This document shows positions 9,073 to 19,889 of a stretch of DNA of 64,000 nucleotides, piece by piece. A model generated the notes under the pieces. That model was not told the origin of the DNA. It was given only the letters and a program-made list of their open reading frames with translations, and ran no database searches. The translations under genes were made by a program, and so were the position numbers. Each line of letters opens with the position of its first letter. Within the stretch, counting starts at the first letter, position 1. This DNA is from Bufo bufo. Its lineage: Eukaryota > Chordata > Amphibia > Anura > Bufonidae. The stretch is from positions 159,535,256 through 159,599,255 of the forward strand of contig NC_053394.1 in assembly GCF_905171765.1 (NCBI RefSeq). The letters are read 5' to 3'.

Positions 9073-11342
9073 AGATTTTGCTGGACAGTTTTTTTTTGAC
9101 AACATGTCCCATTTGAAGCCCCCCTGATGCACCCCTAGAGTAGAAACTCCATAAAAGTGACCCCATCTAAGAAACTACACCCCTCAAGGTATTCAAAACT
9201 GATTTTACAAACTTTGTTAACCCTTTAGGTGTTGCACAAGATTTAATGGAAAATAGAGATACAATTTAAAAATTTCACTTTTTTGGCAGATTTTCCATTT
9301 TAATATTTTTTTTCCAGTTACAAAGCAAGGGTTAACAGCCAATCAAAACTCATTATTTATGGCCCTGATTCTGTAGTTTACAGAAACACCCCATATGTGG
9401 TCGTAAACTGCTGTACGGGCACAGGGCAGGGCGCAGAAGGAAAGGAATGCCATACAGTTTTTGGAAGGCAGATTTTGCTGGACTGGTTTTTTGACACCAT
9501 GTCCCATTTGAAGCCGCGCCGATGCACCCCTAGAGTAGAAACTCCAAAAAAGTGACCCCATTTTAGAAACTACGCGATAGGGTGGCAGTTTTGTTGGTAC
9601 TAGTTTAGGGTACATATCATTTTTGGTTGCTCTATATTACACTTTTTGTGAGGCAAGGTAACAAGAAATAGCTTTTTTGGCACCGTTTTTTTTTGTTATT
9701 TACCACATTCATCTGACAGGTTAGATCATGTGGTATTTTTATAGAGCAGGTTGTCATGGACGCGGTGATAACTAATATGTATCCAATTTTTTTATTTATG
9801 TAAGTTTTACACAATGATTTCATTTTTTTTAAACAAAAGAAATCATGTTTTGTGTCTCCATAGTCTGAGAGCCATAGTTTTTTCAGTTTTTGGGCGATTA
9901 TCTTAGGTAGGGTCTCATATTTTGTGGGATGAGATGACGGTTTGATTAGCACTATTTTTGGGTGCATATGACTTTTTGATCGCTTGCTATTACACTGTTT
10001 GTGACGTAAGATGACAAAAAATGGCTTTTTTTTACACCGTTTTTATTTTTATTTTTTACGGTGGTCATCTGAGGGGTTAGGTCATGTGATATTTTTATAT
10101 AGCCAGTCGATACGGACGCGGCGATACCTAATATGTATACTTTTTTTTATTTATGTAAGTTTTACACAATGATTTCATTTTTTAAACAAAAGAAATCATG
10201 TTTTAGTGTTTCCATAGTCTAAGAGCCATAATTTTTTGAGTTTTTGGGCGATTATCTTGGGTAGGGTATGATTTTTGCGGGATGAGATGACGGTTTGATT
10301 GGTACCATTTTGGCGTACATGCAACTTTTTTGATCACTTTTATTACCTTTTTTGGGAAGTAAGGTGGACAAAATTTCAATTTCCTCATAGTTTTTATTTT
10401 TTGATTTTTATGGCGTTCACCATGCGGGGAAAGTAACATGACCGTTTTATAGATCAGGTCGTTACGGACGCAGCGATACCTTATATGTGTAGTGTATTTA
10501 ATTATTATTTTTTTTTTATTCAGTGATAAATGTGTTTTTTTTATCTTTACTTTATTCACTTTATTTTACATTTTTTTGACCCAGACCCACTTGGTTCTTG
10601 AAGATCCAGTGGGTCTGATGTCTGTATAATACAGTACAGTACACTATATAGTGTATTGTACTGTATTTTACTTACACTTTGTCTGAACAGATCTATGCCT
10701 TTGGCACAGATCTGTTCAGCACCATGGACAGCAGGATGCCTGAGAAGGCGTCCTGTTACCATGGGAACATTCCCCGTCTGCCACAACTGACAGACGGGGA
10801 AGGAGGGGGGCTCCCTCCCTCTGTGACCCGATCCTGTCTGGGGGCTGCAAAGGCACAGCAGCCCCCCGATGGGAGAGGGAGCTCCCTGACTGTTAACCTC
10901 TGCTCTTCCATACAGCGGTCCGTATGGACCGCGGTATGGAAAGGGTTAAACGGCTGACATCACAGCACAGATGTCAGCTGTTTATACCAGAGTGTTAGCA
11001 ATGTGCTGACACTCTGGTATAACCACTGGACACCAATGAATATTCAAGAGGAGGCGGGCGGGGGATCAGGGATTGCAGGGATCAGAAACTGCAGAAAGCG
11101 CAGCAGACCGCAGGTCTGAATTGACCTGCGGTTTGCTGCGATCGCCGACACGGGGGGTCACGGGACCCCCCCGCGCATTTAGCCGAGGTGCCTGCTCAAT
11201 GATTTGAGCAGGCACCTTGTTCCGATCACCGCCCGCCGGGAGGCGGTGATCGGAACAATACATGACGTACCGGTACGTCAAGTGTCCTTAAGGACTCGGG
11301 AAACATGCCGTACCGGTACGTCATGTGTCCTTAAGGGGTTAA
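9073..11342 (-). mobile_element. Family A / TTAA element, copy 2 inside the Gypsy pol
   Basis: 9073-9600 is family A in reverse orientation (two modules, near 9073 and 9465). 9614-10560 holds AT-rich modules repeated about every 330 bp (the 'aaatcatgttttgtgt' and 'gatgagatgacggtttgatt' blocks near 9840-9935 and 10195-10290). 10629-11275 is a cluster of hairpins. The right end is 'gtccttaaggggttaa' with TTAA at 11339-11342, then Gypsy sequence resumes. The left end has no TTAA and the RT palm is gone, so insertion was followed by, or accompanied by, a deletion. Confidence 0.65.
10629..11275. repeat. Cluster of at least six separate hairpins
   Basis: Inverted repeats in a row: acagtacactatatagtgta near 10635; tctgaacagatct facing agatctgttcag near 10681-10719; cccgtctg facing cagacggg near 10772-10800; ataccagagtgt facing acactctggtat near 10983-11020; cagaccgcaggtc facing gacctgcggtttgctg near 11103-11138; aggtgcctgctcaa facing ttgagcaggcacct near 11186-11218; and cgatcaccgcc facing ggcggtgatcg near 11223-11252. 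No reading frame is conserved across them. Confidence 0.8.
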
Positions 11343-11990
11343 ACCTCAGGTAAGCAAAATTGAGGCAATTCGGAATTTGCCACGACCGGTCACAACTCGG
11401 CAAGTAAAGTAGTTTCTGGGAATGGTGGGATATTATGTGAGGTTTGTCCCCCACTTTGCTATAGTCACTGCACCTTTGACAGGCCTTTTGAAGGGACACA
11501 AGTCAGTGACGGTTCAATGGAATGAGCAGGCGGAAAAGGCTTTCTCCGCTCTGAAGTCGGCCCTGTGTGGGTCCCCGGTGTTGATTACGCCCGACTTCAA
11601 GAGGGAGTTTTTGGTACAGACAGATGCCTCTGAAGTGGGCCTCGGAGCTGTACTCTCTAAGGACATCAATGGGGAGGAGCATCCCGTTGTTTTCCTGAGC
11701 CTTAAACTTACCCCAGCCGAGACTATGTACAGTATAGTGGAGAAAGAGTGCCTGGCCATCAAGTGGGCACTCGAGTCTCTCCTCTATTACCTGTTGGGAA
11801 GAAAGTTCCGTCTGGTGACCGACCACTCCCCTCTCAAGTGAATGAGCCAAGCCAAAGAGAGGAATGCTCGGGTCACCAGGTGGTTTTTGTCTCTACAGAA
11901 CTTTTAGTTTTCCGTGGAACATAGGGCAGGCAGGTTACAGGGTAATGCAGATGCCCTGTCCCGGATACACTGTCTGGCAGGTGTTCACCC
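11343..11990 (+). pseudogene. Gypsy-like pol remnant: RT connection and RNase H
   Basis: The frame opens with KPQVSKIEAIRNLPRPVTT, the usual start of the RT thumb and connection. It has an in-frame TAG at about 11409, then FLGMVGYYVRFVPHFA and TAPLTGLLKG (11415-11500). RNase H follows, with LVQTDASEVGLGAVLS (first catalytic Asp), EKECLAIKWALE (Glu) and LVTDHSPL (second Asp), then a TGA at 11839-11841 and a recognisable tail GNADALSR. No integrase is seen before the polypurine tract at 12005, so the element is internally deleted. Confidence 0.85.
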
Positions 11991-12004
11991 CCTCAGGGTT
12001 GAAC

Positions 12005-12016
12005 AAAGGGGGGAGG
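12005..12016 (+). promoter_or_regulatory. Polypurine tract of the Gypsy-like element
   Basis: The run aaaggggggagg lies two bases before the 3' LTR start (tgtaggaagg). In LTR retroelements this primes plus-strand DNA synthesis. Its position independently confirms the LTR start. Confidence 0.75.
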
Positions 12017-12018
12017 TA

Positions 12019-12500
12019 TGTAGGAAGGCCTCGGTGAGGTAATTTTAAGTGTCAGCGGCAGCTAGTGCTGACTGACACTATTGATTATTTTGTGTGGCTG
12101 TAAAGCCGATCCGGGTCGGCTCTTACTGGGAGAAGCCAAAGTGCAGGGTGGGTAGCTGTTCCCCACGTTCCAGGCTGGGTTTTGGTTTGGGATAAAAACC
12201 CAGCCAGCAGTCTCAGCTGGGCGGATTATCCTCCATCTGATACTGGAGCCTTATCAGTCTGGGTGTTGGAACCTGAGAGTTTGGGCCGGGACTAAGGCCT
12301 GCTACATTGTTTGGGGAAAAAGCACGTGGACTTCTGCTTCACCCAAGGGCTTATGTGCTGCAGCCTGGTGTGAACAAACACCAGACGCAAGGTGACTGCT
12401 TTTCCTTGAAACTGCTTTTTTTGTTGTCACTTTACTTATGTGTTGTCATTGCCTCTGTACTGCGCGTCCGCAAGCCTCTCTACCAGAGCAAATCCCCACA
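12019..12500 (+). mobile_element. Gypsy-like 3' LTR
   Basis: TG start and CA end (ccccaca at 12494-12500). It matches 4745-5257 and 52514-53103, but has lost about 70 bp near its 5' end ('ggccgtc...gttcctggcc' is absent). The TATA-like block near 12190 reads gggataaaaacc. The DNA on its right belongs to repeat family B, whereas the DNA left of the 5' LTR is a Tc1 fragment, so no target duplication can be shown. Confidence 0.8.
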
Positions 12501-12611
12501 ACAGCTAGACCTGCCAATAACCTCAATACAGTTCCTATGTTTGTGTGTTAAAGACAAAAGCAGAGTTATTTACAGTGACTTCATGTTTGGATATACCTGT
12601 TATAACTGTTA

Positions 12612-14231
12612 TACAGTGCCTTGAAAAGGTATTCACCCCCTTGACTTTTTTCGTATTTTGGTGCCTCACAACCTGGAATTAACATGGCATGTTTGAGTAT
12701 TTGCATCATTTAATTTACAGAACATGCCCACAACTTTGAAGATTTTTTTTATTGTCAAGCAAACAACAAATAGGACAAAATAACAGAAAAAGTCAATGTG
12801 CATAACTATTCACCCCCCTAAACTCAATACTTTGTAGGGACACCTTTTGCGGCAATCACAGCTCCAAGTCGCTTTGGATAAGTCTCTATGAGCTTGCCAC
12901 ATCTTACCACTGTGATTTTTGCCCATTTCTTCTTGCAAAACTGATCCAGCTCCTTCAAGTTGGAGGGTTTGCGCTTGTGAACAGCAATCTTTAAGTCTGA
13001 CCACGGATTTTCTATTGGATTGAGATCTGGGCTTTGACTAGGCCATTCCAACACATTTGCATGTTTCCCCTTAAACCACTCAAGTGCTGCTTTAGCAGAG
13101 TGTTTGGGGTAATTGTCCTCCTGGAAGGTGAATCTCTGTCCTAGCTTGAAATCACACACAGAGTGGTACAGGTTTCGCTCAAGAATATCCCTGTACTTAG
13201 CACCATCCATCTTTGCCTCAACTCTGACCAGTTTCCCAGTCCCAGCCCCACAGCATGATGCTGCCACCACCATGTCTCACTGTGGGGATGGTGTTCTTTG
13301 GGTGATGTGATGTGTTGGGTTTGTGCCAGATATAGTGTCTTCTTTGATGGCCGAAAAGTTAAATTTTTGTCTCATCAGACCAGAGCACCTTCCTCCATAC
13401 ATTTTGGGAGTCTCCCACATGCCTTTTCACAAACTCACAACGTGCCTTTTTGTTTTTTGCTGAAAGTAATGGCTTTCTTCTGGCCACTCTACCATAAAGC
13501 CCAGCTCTATAGAGCGTACGGCCTATTGTCGTCCTATGTACAGATACTCCAGTCTCTGCTGTGGAACTTTGCAGCTCCTTCAGGGTTACCTTAGGTCTCT
13601 GTGCTGCCTCTCTGATTAATGCCCTCCTTGCCCGGTCCGTGAGTTTTGGTGGGCGGCCGTCTCTTGGCAGGTTTGCTGTTGTGCCATGTTCTTTCCATTT
13701 GGTTATGATAGATTTGATGGTGCTCCTGGGAATCATCAAAGATTTGGATATTTTTTTATAACCTAACCCTGACTTATACTTCTCAACAACATTGTCCCTT
13801 ACTTGTTTGGAGAGTTCCTTGGTCTTCATGGCAGTGTTTGGTTAGTGATGCCTCTTGCTTAGGTGTTGCAGCCTTTGGGGCCTTTCAAAAAAGGTGTGTA
13901 TATGTAATGACAGATTATGTGACACTTAGATTGCACACAGGTGTACATCATTTCACTAATTATGTGACTTCTGAAGGTATTTGGTTGCACCAGAGCTTTT
14001 TATGGGCTTCCTAACAAAGGGGGTGAATACATACGCACTTGCCAATTTAATGTTTTCTATTTCTAAACAATAGTTTTATTTATATTTTTTTTTCTCATTT
14101 CACCAACTTAGACTATTGTGTTCTGATCCATCACATAAAATTCAGATTAACAAAACATTGAACTTAAGGCTGTAATGTAACAAAATACAAAAAAAGTCAA
14201 GGAGGGGTGAATACTTTTGCAAGGCACTGTA
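12612..14231 (-). mobile_element. Tc1-like DNA transposon, full length but defective
   Basis: The ends are 'tacagtgccttgaaaaggta' (12612) and its imperfect complement ending 'aaggcactgta' (14231), flanked by TA. The 1.62 kb element carries a minus-strand transposase with inactivating changes. The empty paralogous site at 36745-36760 confirms the boundaries. Confidence 0.9.
12824..13829 (-). pseudogene. Tc1 transposase pseudogene (DD34E)
   Basis: Reads from 13829 downward: MKTKELSKQVRDNVVEKYKS (helix-turn-helix), then a second DNA-binding part with GRPPKLTDRARRAL, then VLWSDETKI with the first catalytic Asp. A TAA at 13359-13361 follows at once, where the family has a Glu codon. The frame continues through [15 protein letters not shown] and [10 protein letters not shown], then shifts near 13250. 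It goes on to RFTFQEDNYPKHSAK (second Asp) and SPDLNPIENPW (Glu, 34 residues later), ending at a stop at 12824. With one nonsense and one frameshift it cannot make active enzyme. Confidence 0.9.
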
Positions 14232-15085
14232 TATATTGTGTTCACAGAAGCAGAAAATATAGTATGCCTTTAAGATTCATTATATAATGTAAGTTAAGCT
14301 CAATGACACAGCAGAAACAAAAGAAAGCATAGAGTTAAACTGTTGTTGCTTAGCAGGAGTCTTGATCAATCACAGCTAGCCTCACACAGCCCAGGAGTTT
14401 TGACTAGGGATGAGCGAACCCGAACTGTATAGTTCGGGTTCGTACAGAATTTTGGGGTGTTCGTGACACGGACCCGAAGCCGAACATTTACGTAAAAGTC
14501 CGGGTTCGGGTTCAGTGTTCGGTGCTTTCTTGGCGCTTTTTGAAAGGCTGCGATCAACAAGCGTCATACTACTTGCCCCAAGAGGCCATCACAGCCATGC
14601 CTACTATTGGCATGGCTGTGATTGGCCAGTGCAGCATGTGACCCAGCCTCTATTTAAGCTGGAGTCACGTAGCGCCGCACGGCACTCTGCTCTGATCAGT
14701 GTAGGGATAGGATGCAGCTGCTGCTGTTAGGGCCAGATTAGGCAGGGATTTACTTACTGAAGTGATCGATGTACAGCTGTGTATCATACAACCTCATGGT
14801 TTTTAGGCTGCTCAGAGAGTTTTTCTGTCACTTTTTTCTGGGGTGATCGGCGGCCATTTTGTGTCCTGTGGTGCGCCAGCACAAGCTGCCACCAAGTCCA
14901 TTTAACCATCAATAGTGTGTTGTTGTTTTTTGCTATATCCTACATCAGGGGCTTGTCTGTGCTTGCTATTTTATTGAGGGGTGAAATACAATTTCCAAAA
15001 TAGCAGTACCCTAAATCTGGTGTTTCAGCTGTGGCTAGCCAATTGTAATACTGTCTGCTGTCTGGCAAAGGATATATTTTTTTCT

Positions 15086-15640
15086 GGGTTGAAATACAAT
15101 TCCCAAATTAGCAATTCCCTAAATCAGTGGTTTCTGCTGTAGCAGGCCAAGTTTAAATCTATCCATAAAAGGGTATATTATATTGAAAATGCTGATAGGG
15201 TCATCCTCAATAACTTCACACGCTACCGTGCATTTCCAAGTCTAATTATGCCCGTAAAAGGGATACCTGTCATCCAGGGCCTAAATACTAGGCCTACAAT
15301 TTATATTCAGCTAAATCTGTGGTTACTGCTGTGGCTGGTCAAGTTATTTAGTGTCCGTCAAAGCACAGTTTTTGTTCTGGGTTGAAATACAATTCCCAAA
15401 TTAGCAATTCCCTAAATCAGTGGTTTCTGCTGTAGCAGGCCAAGTTTAAATCTATCCATAAAAGGGTATATTACATTGAAGGTGCTGAAAAGGTCATCCT
15501 CAATAACTTCACACGCTACCGTGCATTTCCAAGTCTAATTCTGTCTGTAAAAGGAATACCTGTCATCCAGGGCCTAAATACTAGGCCTCCAATTTATATT
15601 CAGCTAAATCTGTGGTTACTGCTGTGCCTGTATTAGTGTA
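15086..15640 (+). repeat. Tandem duplication, period about 293 bp, in the hAT leader
   Basis: The block beginning 'gggttgaaatacaattccca' occurs at about 15091 and again at about 15384. It runs through 'ctaaatcagtggtttctgct', 'cacacgctaccgtgcatttc' and 'ctgtcatccagggcctaaat' in both copies with few differences. It is non-coding. Confidence 0.85.
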
Positions 15641-15755
15641 ATAGGGTACCTAAATAGATAGCCAGATAGTGTTAGGTGCCTGTAAAAAAAGGCCTGAATT
15701 TGAATTCAATACATTGGGCCGAATAATTTTTTTCTTATTATGGTGAACGGTAACA

Positions 15756-18700
15756 ATGAGGAAAACATCTAGTAAGGGACGCGGACATGGTCGTGGTGGT
15801 GTTAGTGGACCCTCTGGTGCTGGGAGAGGACGTTGCCGTTCTGCCACAGCCACACGTCCTATTGAACCAACTACCTCAGGTCCCAGTAGCCACCAGAATT
15901 TACAGCGGTATTTGGTGGGGCCCAATGCCGTTCTAAGGATGGTAAGGCCTGAGCAGGTACAGGCATTAGTCAATTGGGTGGCCGACAGTGGATCCAGCAC
16001 GTTCACATTATCTCCCACCCAGTCTTCTGCAGAAAGCGCACAGATGGCGCCTGAAAACCAAGCCCATCAGTCTGTCACATCACCCCCATGCATATCAGGG
16101 AAACTGTCTGAGCCTCAAGTTATGCAGCAATCTCTTATGCTGTTTGAAGACTCTGCTGGCAGGGTTTCCCAAGGGCATCCACCTAGCCCTTCCCCAGCGG
16201 TGGAAGACATAGAATGCACTGACGCACAACCACTTTTGTTTCCTGATGATGAGGACATGGGAATACCACCTCAGCATGTCTCTGATGATGACGAAACATA
16301 GGTGCCAACTGCTGCGTCTTTCTGCAGTGTGCAGACTGAACAGGAGGTCAGGGAGGAAGACTGGGTGGAAGACGATGCAGGGGACGATGAGGTCATAGAC
16401 CCCACATGGAATGAAGGTCGTGCCACTGACTTTCAGAGTTCAGAGGAAGAGGCAGTGGTGAGACCGAGCCAACAGCGTAGCAAAAGAGGGAGCAGGGGGC
16501 AAAAGCAGAACACCCGCCGCCAAGAGAGTTCGCCTGCTACTGGCCACCGCCAGCTGGGACCGAGCACCCCAAAGACAGCTTCAAGGAGTTCCCTGGCGTG
16601 GCAGTTCTTCAAACAATGGGCTGATGACAAGACCCGAGTGGTTTGCACGCTGTGCCATCAGAGCCTGAAGAGAGGCATTAACGTTCTGAACCTTAGCACA
16701 ACCTGCATGACCAGGCATCTGCATGCAAAGCATGAACTGCAGTGGAGTAAACACCTTAAAAACAAGGAACTCACTCAGGCTCCCCTTGCTACCTCTTCTG
16801 CTGCTGCCGCCTCGGCCTCTTCCCCTGCCTCGGGAGGAACGTTGGCACCTGCCGCCCAGCAAACAGAGGATGTACCACCAACACCACCACCTCCGTCACC
16901 AAGCATCTCCACCATGTCACACGGCAGCGTTCAGCTCTCCATCTCACAAACATTTGAGAGAAAGCGTAAATTCCCACCTAGCCACCCTCGATCCCTGGCC
17001 CTGAATGTGTCACTACCAGAGCTTTGGGACGTTCTCACAGCTCTGTTTCTCCACCCCTGTGATGATGTCACTACTAGAGCTGGGAGGAGTTTTCTGTTTC
17101 CTTCCTCCCAGCTGTTTCTCCTGCGTTGATTTCCCTGCCTTTATATTCCCCCTCCTCCTATTGTAGGTGTGGATTATATTTCTCATTTGGGTTGTAGCTC
17201 TTGCTTGAGTATCTTCCCTTGTATGCTATCCTTTCACTGGACCTGTGTTCTGCTGCAGCAAGTACTCCGGATATTGCCAGCCTGTCTTTGGATCCGTCTT
17301 CACTGCGGCTGCAGCCCCTTCAGCTAAGTGTGCAGACATTGCTGTGTATCTGTGTGTTTTCTGACTGGATCCGAGGCGACCACGGTTCCCTCCATATACT
17401 GAGCAGGGCACCGGTGGCCGTGCCCCTTCCACTATTGTAGGGGTTACAGTGGTCATCAGTCTTAGGTACGCGGGCATGCCTCCTTCCACCATTTGGATCC
17501 GGGCATGGGCTTAGCAGCATAGGGAGAGCTTTTGAGGGTCTGACAGGGGTCACCCTTTATCCTCCCTAGTTTGGGTCCGGTCAGTAGCTCTATTTTCTGT
17601 GCATGCTCTTGTTGCTCACATACAGCCGTGACAGAATGCCAGCATTTCTAAACTACTGGCCTATGAAATGCTGTAATTCAGGCTGGTGGACACAGACAGC
17701 TTCAAACAGCTCATGTCGCTTGCTGTCCCACAGTATGTTGTTCCCAGCCGCCACTACTTCTCAAAGAGAGCCGTGCCTTCCCTGCACAACCAAGTATCCG
17801 ATAAAATCAAGTGTGCTCTGCGCAATGCCATCTGTGGCAAGGTCCACCTAACCACAGATACGTGGACCAGTAAGCACGGCCAGGGACGCTATATCTCCCT
17901 AACTGCACACTGGGTAAATGTAGTGGCGGCTGGGCCTCAGGCGGAGAGCTCTTTGGCGCACGTCCTTCCGCCGCCAAGGATCGCAGGGCAACATTCTTTG
18001 CCTCCTGTAGCCTCCTCCTCCTACTCGGCTTCCTCCTCCTCTTCTTCCACCTGCTCATCGAGTCAGCCACACACCTTCACCACCAACTTCAGCACAGCCC
18101 GGGGTAAACGTCAGCAGGCCATTCTGAAACTCATATGTTTGGGGGACAGGCCCCACACCGCGCAGGAGTTGTGGCATGGTATTGAACAACAGACCGACGA
18201 GTGGTTGCTGCCGGTGAGCCTCAAGCCCGGCCTGGTGGTGTGCGATAATGGGCGAAATCTCGTTGCAGCTCTGGGACTAGCCGGTTTGACGCACATCCCT
18301 TGCCTGGCGCATGTGCTGAATTTGGTGGTGCAGATGTTCATTCACAACTACCCCGACATGTCAGAGCTGCTGCATAAAGTGCGGTCCGTCTGTGCGCGCT
18401 CCCGGGGTTCACATCCTGCCGCTGCTCGCCTGTCTGCGCTACAGCGTGACTTCGGCCTTCCCGCTCAACGCCTCATATGCGACGTGCCCACCAGGTGGAA
18501 CTCCACCTTGCACATGCTGGACAGACTGTGCGAGCAGCAGCAGGCCATAATGAAGTTTCAGCTGCAGCACGCACGGGTCAGTCGCACTGCAGAACAGCAC
18601 CACTTCACCACCAAGGACTGGGTCTCCATGCGAGACCTGTGTGCCCTGTTGCGCTGTTTCGAGTATTCCACCAACATGGCCAGTGGCGATGACGCCGATA

Positions 18701-19779
18701 TCAGCGTTACAATACCACTTCTATGTCTCCTTGAGAAAACACTTAGGGCGATGATGGAAGAGGAGGTGGCCCAAGAGGAGGAGGATGAGGAGGAAGAGGG
18801 GTCATTTTTAGCACTTTCAGGCCAGTCTCTTAGAAGAGACTTAGAGGGAGGTATTTTGCAACAGCAGAGGCCAGGTACAAATGTGGCCAGACAGGGCCCA
18901 CTACTGGAGGACGAGGAGGACGAGGATGAGGAGGAGGTGGAGGAGGAGGAGGAGGATGAAGCATGTTCACAGCAGGGTGGCACCCAACGCAGCTCGGGCC
19001 CATCACTGGTGCGTGGCTGGGGGGGAAACGCAGGACAATGACGATACGCCTCCCACAGAGGACAGCTTGTCCTTACCTCTGGGCAGCCTGGCACACATGA
19101 GCGACTATATGCTGCAGTGCCTGCGCAACGACAGCAGAGTTGTCCACATTTTAACGTGTGCGGACTACTGGGTTGCCACCCTGCTGGATCAATGACAATG
19201 TGCCGACCTTACTTCCTGCACTGAAGCGTGATAGGAAGATGCGCGAGTACAAGCGGCGTTGGTAGAGGCGCTACTGAGAGCATTCCCAAATGTCACAGGG
19301 GAACATTTGGAAGCCCAAGGGGAAGGCGGAGGAGGAGCAAGAGGTCGCCAACGCAGCTGTGTCATGGCCAGCTCCTCTGAGGGCAGGGTTAGCATGGCAG
19401 AGATGTGGAAAAGTTTTGTCACCACGCCACAGCTAACTGCACCACCACCTGATATGGAACGTGTTAGCAGGAGGCAACATTTCACTAACATGGTGGAACA
19501 GTACGTGTGCACACCCTCCACGTACTGACTGATGGTTCGGCCCCATTCAACTTCTGGGTCTCCAAATTGTCCACGTGGCCAGAGCTAGCCTTTTATGCCT
19601 TGGAGGTGCTGGCCTGCCCGGCGGCCAGTGTTTTGTCTGAACGTGTATTCAGCACGGCAGGGGTCGTCATTACAGACAAACGCAGCCGCCTGTCTACAGC
19701 CAATGTGGACAAGCTGACGTTCATAAAAAAGAACCAGGCATGGATCCCACAGGACCTGTCCATCCCTTGTGCAGATTAG
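15756..19779 (+). pseudogene. hAT transposase with BED zinc finger, broken
   Basis: 15756 starts MRKTSSKGRGHGRGGVSGPS, a basic Gly/Arg-rich region. An in-frame TAG lies at 16299-16301 (acatag, one transition from Gln). The BED finger is at about 16590-16735: LAWQFFKQWADDKTRVVCTL with Cys pair VCTLC and His pair RHLHAKH. A solo LTR (17008-17633) interrupts the next part; across it the frame continues as LALN then ASISKLLAYEML, followed by a TAA near 17674. The catalytic region follows: LTTDTWTSKHGQGRYISLTA, LVVCDNGRN with the DN motif, CLAHVLNLVVQ, and DVPTRWNSTLHML. An acidic Glu tract leads to frameshifts near 19020 and 19190. The C-terminal dimerisation domain (LACPAASVLSERVFSTAGVV, then NVDKLTFIKKN) ends at 19779. 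Confidence 0.88.
17008..17633 (+). mobile_element. Solo LTR inside the hAT transposase, 5-bp TSD
   Basis: A 626-bp insert beginning TGTCACTACC and ending CCGTGACA, flanked by GAATG at 17003-17007 and 17634-17638. Removing it with one GAATG restores the transposase frame exactly. It contains a TATA-like 'ctttatattcccc' near 17140, shared in type with the LTR at 35444-36110. There are no internal genes, so it is a solo LTR left by LTR-LTR recombination. Confidence 0.88.
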
Positions 19780-19889
19780 ACATTTATAACTACCTCCCCT
19801 TAAACATATATTCTTGTACTCCAGGGCACTTCCTCATTCAATCCTCTTTTTTTAAATTTTACCATTATATTGCGGGGCAACTCAAAGTT

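Larger units (their letters stand above)
12501..14404. repeat. Repeat family B, copy 1 (split by a Tc1)
   Basis: 12501-12611 plus 14232-14404 match 36203-36229 and 36661-36905 (ctgccaataacc, agagttatttacagtgactt, agcagaaac, ttaaactgttgttgct). The paralogous copy lacks the Tc1 and shows the empty site 'attgttatattttgtgttc'. It is probably an LTR or other retroelement fragment; type not determined. Confidence 0.7.

Noticed and set aside
18558..19094. Minus-strand frame with long serine tract
   Set aside because: Complement of the acidic Glu tract in the hAT transposase pseudogene.
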